From positions 62,001-126,000 of the forward strand of contig JADKCL010000002.1 of the NCBI GenBank assembly GCA_016718825.1: a DNA stretch of 64,000 bases, in the 5' to 3' direction. Source of the DNA: Bacteroidota bacterium. GTDB lineage: Bacteria > Bacteroidota > Bacteroidia > J057 > JADKCL01. The notes below the pieces were generated by a model. The model saw only the letters and a program-made list of their open reading frames with translations. It searched no databases and was not told where the DNA came from. Below, one piece after another: positions 57,851 through 64,000 of this stretch (positions are counted from its first letter, which is position 1; each line of letters begins with the position of its first letter). A program made the position numbers and the translations under genes.

Positions 57851-60223
57851 ATGAATCAGGAATCAAAATTGTTTTCCCTGCGGCGAATTGCCGCTGTTTT
57901 TGGCACCCTCGTTTTCTTTTTTGCTTCGCAATCCTTTGCCCAAGTCACCAACCGTTCAGGTGTTGACTCCACGATTTTTGTCTCCCACACGGTTTTTGTA
58001 CCCAAGGCTCCCTACGAATCCGGAGTGGAAAACTGGGGCGTCGACCTGGGTGACATTGACAAGGACGGTGACCTCGACGTGATCACCTGTTCGAATCTTG
58101 ACAAGAAAGTTACAGTTCACTTCAACACTGGCAAAGGCATTTTCCCGAGGACCCAAAGCTATGCAGCCGGCAATTACAACCGTGCGGTCGTTGTAGCGGA
58201 CCTTAACAAGGACACTTGGCTCGATATCGCCACTGTTTCTGTGAGCGACATGAAAGTCAATTGGCTCCTCAACAATGGTTCAGGAGGATTCCTCCCGATG
58301 AAATCCGTGGCAGCCGGCGGCGGATTCCCGCACGATATTCAAGCTGCCGACGTGAACCAAGACGGATTCATTGACTTGGTGACGGTCTGCAATACCGCCA
58401 ACAAAGTCGCGTTGCACTTCGGTGATGGCGCGGGCAATTTCACCGGCGCCAAAAGCTTTCCAACAGAAGCCAAGCCACGTTCCGTGGTCGTCGCAGATCT
58501 CAACAAAGACAATATCCCCGACCTGATCGTCGGCACGGACAGCCGTACCGTCAACTACCTTTTGGGTACGGGTGGCGGCAATTTCGCACCTTATGTATAC
58601 CTCATTTCGGGCGTCGCCAACTGGGGCATCGGGGTAGGGGACTTTGACAAAAACGGTGCTTTGGACATCTGCGCCGCCGATTACATGGAAGACAAGTTGA
58701 GCATTCACTTGAATACCGGCAAGCTCAAGGCTGGAAAGATGGAATTCCTTCCGGTGCAGCAAATTCAGTCCGGCGACTACAATTTTGACCTGGTGGTGGG
58801 CGATTTTGACTTGGATGGCGACCTCGATATCGTGACAGCAAGTACCCGCGACGAGGTCATCAACGTGCACCTCAACGACGGAAAAGGCGTTTTTGGCGAA
58901 AAGAACAAAATCACCTCCGGCAACTGGAACTCGGCCATTGTCGCTGCCGACTTGGACGCCGACGGCGACTTGGACATTGCCACTTCGTCCATCAAAGACA
59001 ATAAAATGAACGTCCACCGCAACGCCTCGATCGATCCGGAAGGGATTCCGACCTCGACCTGCGTCTATGGAACAGTACGCGACAAAGACAGCGGCGATCC
59101 GTTGATGGCCATTGTGTCGGTCGTTGGCGATGATGGATTCAGCCTGAAAAGCATGAAAACCACTGCCGATGGCAAGTACAAATTCTGCGAAATCCCCTTT
59201 GGCAGCGGTTTCCACTTGGTGGCAAAGGTCAAGGGCTATCCCAAGTTTGACGAGACCTTCGATCTTCCCGAATCCTTGGGCAAGGAAGGGCTGAAAAAGG
59301 ATGCCATCCTCGAAAAAATCAAAGCCACGGACATTTTTGGCCGCGTGACCGACATCGAGACGCAGCTGCCCTTGGCAGGGGCCACGGTTGAAATCAAGGA
59401 CAAAAACGGGGCAGTGGTCACCAAATTGACCTGCGACAGCGACGGAAAATACCGCACGACCTTGCCTTTTGGCACCAACTACGAATTGACAGCAGGTATC
59501 GAAGGCTACAATGCCAAGACTGCGGTTGTTTCGTTGTATCCCAATGACTTCCCTGCCGGCAAAGAGCAAAACTTCGAATTGGGCAAGATCAAGCCCAAAA
59601 CGACCGCTTGTATTAAAGGTTATGTGCTGGAAAAAGGAACCGGCATCAAGCTTGCCGATGCCGAAGTCAAAGTCATGGACGCAGAGGGCAACACCGTCAA
59701 GAAAGTTACTTCGAATGCCCAGGGTTACTATGAAGCCTGCGATGTTCCCTTCGGGACTTACAACCTCGCCGGCAACAAAAAGGGCTATATGTACAACATC
59801 ATCGAAGGGATCAATGTCACGGAAGCCGACGTCGCCAACGGCGTGACCCAGGACATCGAATTGGTGAAATTCGAAGTCGGAATGAAGATCGTGCTCAAAA
59901 ACATCTTTTACGATGTCGCCAAAGCCACTTTGCGTCCGGAATCCGTTGCGGAGCTTGACCGCTTGGTGCGCATCATGGAGCAAAATCCGACCCTCGTCGT
60001 TGAAATTGGCGGCCATACCGACAGCGACGGCTCCGATGTCTACAACGAAAAGCTGAGCCAAGCCCGCAGCCAATCCGTCGTGGACTACCTACTCGACGCC
60101 GGCATCGCTGAAAACCGCCTCGTCGCCAAAGGCTACGGCGAAAAAGAGCCCGTAGCGCCCAACGACACCAAGGAAAACAAGCAGTTGAACCGTAGAACGG
60201 AGTTTGGGGTGCTTGCCTTCTAG
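57851..60223 (+). CDS. Exported FG-GAP/VCBS repeat protein with three carboxypeptidase-like domains and a C-terminal OmpA domain
   Basis: A 790-aa protein from ATG 57851 with a signal peptide (VFGTLVFFFASQSFAQ). Residues about 50-395 hold about eight FG-GAP/VCBS repeats with calcium-type motifs (DIDKDGDLDVIT, DVNQDGFIDLVT, DLDADGDLDIAT). Three carboxypeptidase-regulatory domains follow (about 400-675: CVYGTVRDKDSGDPLMAIVS, IFGRVTDIETQLPLAGATVE, CIKGYVLEKGTGIKLADAEV). The end is an OmpA domain (IFYDVAKATLRPESVAELDR, GHTDSDGSDVYNEKLSQARS) that binds peptidoglycan. It probably links an extracellular propeller to the cell wall. The combination with OmpA is like PorE-type T9SS accessory proteins, but the propeller differs. 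Confidence 0.9.
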   Translation: MNQESKLFSLRRIAAVFGTLVFFFASQSFAQVTNRSGVDSTIFVSHTVFVPKAPYESGVENWGVDLGDIDKDGDLDVITCSNLDKKVTVHFNTGKGIFPRTQSYAAGNYNRAVVVADLNKDTWLDIATVSVSDMKVNWLLNNGSGGFLPMKSVAAGGGFPHDIQAADVNQDGFIDLVTVCNTANKVALHFGDGAGNFTGAKSFPTEAKPRSVVVADLNKDNIPDLIVGTDSRTVNYLLGTGGGNFAPYVYLISGVANWGIGVGDFDKNGALDICAADYMEDKLSIHLNTGKLKAGKMEFLPVQQIQSGDYNFDLVVGDFDLDGDLDIVTASTRDEVINVHLNDGKGVFGEKNKITSGNWNSAIVAADLDADGDLDIATSSIKDNKMNVHRNASIDPEGIPTSTCVYGTVRDKDSGDPLMAIVSVVGDDGFSLKSMKTTADGKYKFCEIPFGSGFHLVAKVKGYPKFDETFDLPESLGKEGLKKDAILEKIKATDIFGRVTDIETQLPLAGATVEIKDKNGAVVTKLTCDSDGKYRTTLPFGTNYELTAGIEGYNAKTAVVSLYPNDFPAGKEQNFELGKIKPKTTACIKGYVLEKGTGIKLADAEVKVMDAEGNTVKKVTSNAQGYYEACDVPFGTYNLAGNKKGYMYNIIEGINVTEADVANGVTQDIELVKFEVGMKIVLKNIFYDVAKATLRPESVAELDRLVRIMEQNPTLVVEIGGHTDSDGSDVYNEKLSQARSQSVVDYLLDAGIAENRLVAKGYGEKEPVAPNDTKENKQLNRRTEFGVLAF

Positions 60224-60244
60224 GAGCAGAATTCTCAGAATTTC

Positions 60245-60372
60245 CAGAATTACATTTTGTGTTGAATTCTCGGGATAGCGCTGAATCTTAGCGTTATCCT
60301 GAGAATTTTTCTTTTCATGATCAGCATTTACAGAATCGTACTTTGTGTTGAATTCTCAGGATGGCGCTGAAT
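60245..60372 (+). repeat. Two 42-bp direct repeats, 86 bp apart
   Basis: 60245-60286 and 60331-60372 share CAGAAT at their start and TTTGTGTTGAATTCTC and GCGCTGAAT further in, with about six differences. The motif AATTCTC/GAGAATT appears five times between 60231 and 60400. The region follows the OmpA-type gene and is noncoding. Confidence 0.75.
60265..60312 (+). terminator. Terminator of the OmpA-type gene inside the repeat
   Basis: 60265-60282 pairs with 60290-60307 over 18 bp (outer part AATTCTC with GAGAATT; two G-U pairs), loop GAATCTT, then TTTCTTTT. The second repeat copy (60350-60400) retains only the outer 9-bp pairing. Confidence 0.75.
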
Positions 60373-60509
60373 TTATGGGCTAGGTTGAGAATTCTCTTGG
60401 AAAAATAGGCCTTTATCCATTCTAATTGGTTATATTCCTATTTAGTTGGTTTATTAAATTTGTTTTGCTATATTTGTGCAAGCTGGAATTGTTAAACAAC
60501 AAAACAAAA

Positions 60510-60895
60510 TGATGGAAATAGACCCTCTTACTTATGCTGTTATTGGCTGTGCAATGTGTGCACCGGAAACTTGGGCCTGGATTTCAAGAAAAGATCTATC
60601 AGAACGCATTGGAAATAGAGCCGAAGAAGCTTAACTCGATATTGATTGCGAGCTCGAACGACCAATATTTTATGATGGGCAATTGGTCGGTGCACGAAGA
60701 GTTGACGTGCTAGTGCATGGGCAATTGATCTTGGAGCTCAAAGCCGTTGCTTGCCTGAAAGATGAGCATGTCGTACAAACGAAAAATTACACAGTGGTTT
60801 TCGGATACCCACGTGCCCTTCTCATCAACTTTGGTGCAAGAAGTTTGGAGTACAAGCTTATTTTCAATCCCAATCAGACTTCCAAAGCATCCTGA
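60510..60895 (+). pseudogene. GxxExxY-family gene broken by two compensating frameshifts
   Basis: The frame starting at ATG 60510 reads MMEIDPLTYAVIGCAM, then the homologous sequence continues one base out of frame (CVHRKLGPGFQEKIYQNALE, containing the GFQEKIY signature), then returns to the first frame (DCELERPIFYDGQLVG). The first frame has a TAA near 60632. The rest is intact: GARRVDVLVHGQLILELKAV (PD-(D/E)xK-like D...ExK), VVFGYPRALLINFGARSLEY, stop at 60895. A normal gene would have about 125 codons. GxxExxY proteins are small nuclease-fold proteins of unknown role. The two shifts cancel, so the gene is decayed or misassembled at two points. Confidence 0.8.
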
Positions 60896-61017
60896 TTTTA
60901 GCCGCCATTGGATCAAAACCCAAACATGCGAGAAATTGACCAATAATAGCACGATCGCTCAAATTCAGCATCAACACTGATTCTATAAATTCTGTAAATT
61001 CTGCTTAGGTTTGTAAC

Positions 61018-61977
61018 ATGGACATTTCAGTGGTGATCCCACTTTTCAATGAAGACGAATCGCTCCCTGAGCTCACTGCTGAGATCAAGGCGGTGATGGA
61101 AGCCAATGGCTATGACTATGAAATCATCATGGTCGACGATGGCAGCACGGACCGGTCATGGGCGGTGCTGAATGAGCTTCGAGCCGTAAATCCAAGGATC
61201 AAAGGCATTCGCTTTCAGCGGAATTATGGAAAATCGGCTGCTTTGCAGGTTGGTTTTCAGAAAGCGCAAGGCGATGTTGTGTTCACCATGGACGCCGACT
61301 TGCAGGATCGGCCGCAGCATATTCCGGAATTCTACAAGATGATCAAGGAGGAGGGTTATGACCTCGTTTCCGGGTGGAAACAGAAGCGCAAGGACCCGAT
61401 CACCAAGACCATTCCCACGAAATTGTACAATGCCGTCAACCGCATCGTCAACGGCGTCTCCCTGCACGACATGAACTGCGGCTTTAAAGCCTATCGCCGG
61501 CAAGTCGTCAAAAGCATCGAAGTGTACGGCGAAATGCACCGCTACATCCCCGTGATCGCCAAAGCTGCAGGCTTCCGCAAAATCGGCGAATTGAAAGTAG
61601 AGCACATCGCAAGGAAGTATGGCGTGACCAAATTTGGAATTAACCGCTTCCTGAACGGCTTTCTCGACCTGCTCACCATTACTTTCATCACCAAATACAT
61701 GAAACGTCCGATGCACTTCTTCGGATTTTGGGGTGTAATTTTTGGGATGATCGGAGGCTTCTTGCTCTTTGGAATGTATTTTTTGAAGCTACTGGGAATG
61801 ACGGGATTGACCTCCGAATATTTCATCAGTACGCACATTCCGGCATTGTTTTTTGCCATGATCACCTTCCTTTTTGGCGGCTTGTTGCTTTTCACGGGCC
61901 TCATGGCCGAATTGATCGGCCGGAATTCGCCATTTAGAAATGAATACCTGGTTGCCGAGCATTTGGGCTTGGATTGA
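61018..61977 (+). CDS. Membrane-anchored family 2 glycosyltransferase (polyprenyl-phosphate sugar transferase type)
   Basis: A 319-aa protein. The GT-A domain (about 1-230) shows ISVVIPLFNEDESLPELTAE, MVDDGSTDRSW, FQRNYGKSAALQVGFQKAQG, the DxD motif TMDADLQDRPQH, and DMNCGFKAYRR, as in GtrB/ArnC/DPM1 enzymes. Two C-terminal membrane segments follow (FWGVIFGMIGGFLLFGMYFL and MITFLFGGLLLFTGLMAELI). It would make an undecaprenyl-phosphate-linked sugar on the cytoplasmic face of the inner membrane. It precedes the heptose gene group. Confidence 0.93.
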   Translation: MDISVVIPLFNEDESLPELTAEIKAVMEANGYDYEIIMVDDGSTDRSWAVLNELRAVNPRIKGIRFQRNYGKSAALQVGFQKAQGDVVFTMDADLQDRPQHIPEFYKMIKEEGYDLVSGWKQKRKDPITKTIPTKLYNAVNRIVNGVSLHDMNCGFKAYRRQVVKSIEVYGEMHRYIPVIAKAAGFRKIGELKVEHIARKYGVTKFGINRFLNGFLDLLTITFITKYMKRPMHFFGFWGVIFGMIGGFLLFGMYFLKLLGMTGLTSEYFISTHIPALFFAMITFLFGGLLLFTGLMAELIGRNSPFRNEYLVAEHLGLD

Positions 61978-62121
61978 GTACATCGAACGCCCGCACATGG
62001 GCGTCGGTTTGTCGAGATCTTTCATGAGGCGTCGAGCATCGCGACAGCATTCTAGTGGCGGTGGATAATCTCCTTTCGCATTCCCCCAAAAAAACTAAAT
62101 TTGCCTCAAACGCAAAAAGCG

Positions 62122-63144
62122 ATGATTTATCGTTCAAAAGCGCCCTTGCGCATTGGCTTGGCAGGTGGAGGCACCGATGTGAGTCCGTATTCCGATCTCT
62201 ATGGCGGCGCAATTCTCAACGCCACGATTTCGATGTACAGCTACGCGACGATCGAGCCCCTCGAAAATGGCAAAATCGAATTCGTCTCGATCGACCAACA
62301 GCAATCCTTGATCGTGGACGCTACCGACTACCTTACGATTGACGGTACGCTGGATTTGTTGAAAGGCGTTTACAACCGCGTGATCAAAGATTTTATTCAC
62401 AAGCCCCTGTCATTCAGGTTGTCCACCTTTTCGGATGCGCCTTCCGGTTCGGGTTTGGGATCGTCCAGTACGATGGTCGTGGCCATTTTGGGCGCTTTCG
62501 TCGAATGGTTGAAGCTGCCCTTGGGCGAATATGACATCGCCCACCTCGCTTTTGAAATCGAACGCAAGGATTTGAGCATGTCGGGCGGCAAGCAGGATCA
62601 ATATGCGGCCACGTTTGGTGGTTTCAATTTCATGGAATTTTATGCCGGGGACAAAGTCATCGTGAACCCGTTGCGGGTGCGCAGTGCCTATCGCAATGAA
62701 TTGTCCCACAACATTTTGCTGTATTACACCCAAACCAGTCGTTTAAGCAGCAAGATCATTGAAACCCAGTCCAAGAACGTCACTTCGAGCAAGGAAGCGC
62801 CCTTGCAGGCGATGCACGAAGTGAAAAAATCCGCCAACGAAATGAAGGAAGCGGTGCTGACCGGCAACATTTCGCTGATCGGACCGATTTTGCACCGCAG
62901 TTGGCAGCATAAAAAGGCGATGGCTGAGGGCATCAGCAACGACAGCATCGACCTTTTGTACGATGCAGCCATCGCAGCAGGCTCGACGGGAGGAAAAATC
63001 TCGGGTGCAGGCGGGGGAGGGTACATCTTCTTCTATTGTCCTGTCAATACCCGATTTGCCGTCGCAAAGGCCTTGTCGCAGTTTGGCGGCAGCGTCCAGG
63101 AATACAGTTTCACAGAGGCCGGTCTCACGACTTGGTCCATCTAA
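62122..63144 (+). CDS. hddA: D-glycero-alpha-D-manno-heptose 7-phosphate kinase (GHMP family)
   Basis: A 340-aa GHMP kinase from ATG 62122 (a TTG at 62101 adds seven residues). The opening RSKAPLRIGLAGGGTDVSPY is typical of HddA. The ATP-binding motif 2 is SDAPSGSGLGSSSTM and motif 3 is GSTGGKISGAGGGGYIFF. It phosphorylates heptose 7-phosphate at C1, giving the 1,7-bisphosphate of the GDP-alpha-heptose route. The following gmhA and hddC genes confirm the pathway. Capsule, S-layer or O-glycan heptose is the expected use. Confidence 0.92.
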   Translation: MIYRSKAPLRIGLAGGGTDVSPYSDLYGGAILNATISMYSYATIEPLENGKIEFVSIDQQQSLIVDATDYLTIDGTLDLLKGVYNRVIKDFIHKPLSFRLSTFSDAPSGSGLGSSSTMVVAILGAFVEWLKLPLGEYDIAHLAFEIERKDLSMSGGKQDQYAATFGGFNFMEFYAGDKVIVNPLRVRSAYRNELSHNILLYYTQTSRLSSKIIETQSKNVTSSKEAPLQAMHEVKKSANEMKEAVLTGNISLIGPILHRSWQHKKAMAEGISNDSIDLLYDAAIAAGSTGGKISGAGGGGYIFFYCPVNTRFAVAKALSQFGGSVQEYSFTEAGLTTWSI

Positions 63145-63153
63145 AGATAAATT

Positions 63154-63732
63154 ATGCAAGACCGCATCTCCCATTTGATCAAGGATTCGATTGACGTCAA
63201 ACTCAAGACGCTGCAGGATCCTGAATTGCTCCAAACCGTCGAAAAAGTCGTCCATGAGGTCGTCAAGGCCCTTCAGGCCGATAAAAAAATCCTCTTTTGT
63301 GGCAATGGAGGCAGTGCCGCCGACGCCCAACACATCGCAGCCGAACTTTCGGGTCGCTTTTACCACGACCGCGATCCGCTGTTTGCGGAGGCATTGCATG
63401 TGAACACGAGTTACCTCACGGCCGTCGCCAACGACTATGGCTATGACCATGTTTATTCGCGGTTGGTCAAGGCAAAAGGCCGTCCGGGAGACGTCCTTTT
63501 TGGCATCTCGACAAGCGGCAACAGCACCAACATCACCGAAGCCTTGCGTGTCGCACGTGAGCAGGGCATGGTGACGGTCTCGATGACCGGCCTAACCGGC
63601 GGAAAAATGCGCGGCTTGAGCGACTTGCTGCTCAATGTCCCGAGCACGGATACGCCTCGTATTCAAGAGGTTCACATCCTGCTCGGCCATATCATTTGCG
63701 AATTGGTGGAGCGCGAACTGTTCCCCCAATGA
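63154..63732 (+). CDS. gmhA: Sedoheptulose 7-phosphate isomerase (SIS domain)
   Basis: A 192-aa SIS-domain isomerase that turns sedoheptulose 7-phosphate into D-glycero-D-manno-heptose 7-phosphate. Motifs are FCGNGGSAADAQHIAAELSG, YHDRDPLFAEALHVNTSYLT and GISTSGNSTNITEALRVARE, and near the C-terminus IQEVHILLGHIICELVE, where the His and Glu residues match the GmhA metal/catalytic positions. It begins 9 bp after hddA and overlaps the next gene by four bases (ATGA). Confidence 0.93.
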   Translation: MQDRISHLIKDSIDVKLKTLQDPELLQTVEKVVHEVVKALQADKKILFCGNGGSAADAQHIAAELSGRFYHDRDPLFAEALHVNTSYLTAVANDYGYDHVYSRLVKAKGRPGDVLFGISTSGNSTNITEALRVAREQGMVTVSMTGLTGGKMRGLSDLLLNVPSTDTPRIQEVHILLGHIICELVERELFPQ

Positions 63733-64000
63733 TGCTCTACCCCGAGGAGGCGATCATCCTGGCCGGTGGCATGGGCACCCGGCTGCAATCCGTTGTGAGT
63801 GAGGTTCCCAAACCGATGGCACCCGTTGCCGGAAAGCCGTTTTTGGAATACTTGTTCCCGATGCTCAAGCAAGTCGGCGTCAAACGTGTCGTTTTGTCGG
63901 TCGGTCACAAATGGGAAGTGATCCAAGCGCATTTTGGGGCCAATTTTATGGGCATCGAAGTGGACTATGCCGTCGAATCCACCCCCTTGGGTACTGGAGG
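63729..64000 (+). CDS. hddC: Heptose 1-phosphate guanylyltransferase-type nucleotidyltransferase (3' end cut off)
   Basis: The first 90 codons are in the window. The nucleotide-binding motif AIILAGGMGTRLQSVV and the KPMAPVAGKPFLEYL segment mark a sugar-1-phosphate nucleotidyltransferase of the HddC/RfbA-like group. Following hddA and gmhA, it should form GDP-D-glycero-alpha-D-manno-heptose. ATG 63729 overlaps the gmhA stop as ATGA; ATG 63732 is an alternative. The frame runs off the right edge. No gmhB phosphatase is in the window. Confidence 0.85.
   Translation, partial: MMLYPEEAIILAGGMGTRLQSVVSEVPKPMAPVAGKPFLEYLFPMLKQVGVKRVVLSVGHKWEVIQAHFGANFMGIEVDYAVESTPLGTG

Noticed and set aside
58280..60073. 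597-codon minus-strand frame opposite the FG-GAP/OmpA gene
   Set aside because: The plus-strand protein shows clear repeats and an OmpA domain; the antisense frame has no motif and is a shadow of repetitive GAC/GGC-rich codons.

Overview
The window looks like a chromosomal segment of a Bacteroidota bacterium, probably from the Saprospiria/Chitinophagia side of the phylum. The evidence is secreted proteins with type IX secretion (T9SS) type A and type B C-terminal sorting domains, a TonB-dependent receptor with a carboxypeptidase-like N-domain, PKD/SprB-like repeat proteins, DUF4296 and TM2 proteins, few Shine-Dalgarno sites, and several promoters of the Bacteroidota type (TTTG, 19-21 nt, TAnnTTTG). 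GC content is moderate. I see no rRNA genes, phage, integrase, insertion sequence or CRISPR array. There is one tRNA gene (His).

Layout. 1-11.7 kb: an alpha-glucan/sugar region with three consecutive secreted T9SS proteins sharing one N-terminal module (the third is a GH13 amylase), a divergent Nudix-type sugar regulator, and then pfkA, a BadF/GlcNAc-kinase-like ATPase, a GH31 alpha-glucosidase and a repeat protein. 11.8-20 kb: unknown and housekeeping genes (acidic exported protein, DUF4296 lipoprotein, mutS2), three tandem phage-collar (MdpB-like) paralogues and a TPR lipoprotein. 20-28.6 kb: TM2/TM2/DUF2752 cluster, an exported dikinase-like protein, TVP38, galE, a MoeB-rhodanese fusion and an exported nuclease. 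28.7-33 kb: TPR protein, etfBA with a bifunctional-nuclease gene, then arsR-arsM behind three operator repeats. 33-46 kb: a 1230-aa SprB-like T9SS type B protein, small membrane and lipoproteins, a GT1 glycosyltransferase, three tandem DUF2007-like membrane proteins, a TonB receptor, and an SMP-30-like lipoprotein. 46-60 kb: glycosyltransferases, TPR and DUF481 proteins, a 38-aa peptide gene with a strong terminator, a DnaJ-type membrane protein, a P-loop kinase ending in a heptamer repeat, tRNA-His, a ferredoxin reductase/YkgJ pair and an OmpA-type FG-GAP protein. 60-64 kb: a structured repeat region, a decayed GxxExxY gene, then a glycosyltransferase and hddA-gmhA-hddC for GDP-heptose synthesis, running off the right edge.

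How genes work together. The secreted GH13 enzyme, cytoplasmic GH31 enzyme, sugar kinase-like protein and phosphofructokinase form a plausible route from external alpha-glucan to glycolysis. A Nudix regulator, whose likely operator sits inside the pfkA promoter, probably controls at least pfkA. The ArsR-ArsM pair is a minimal arsenic methylation unit. The most unusual items are the signal-peptide-bearing protein with glucan-dikinase domain order (21247-23241), heptanucleotide arrays that supply gene stop codons, the three-operator ars promoter, and the small peptide gene at 50160. All family assignments come from reading motifs; no database search was run.
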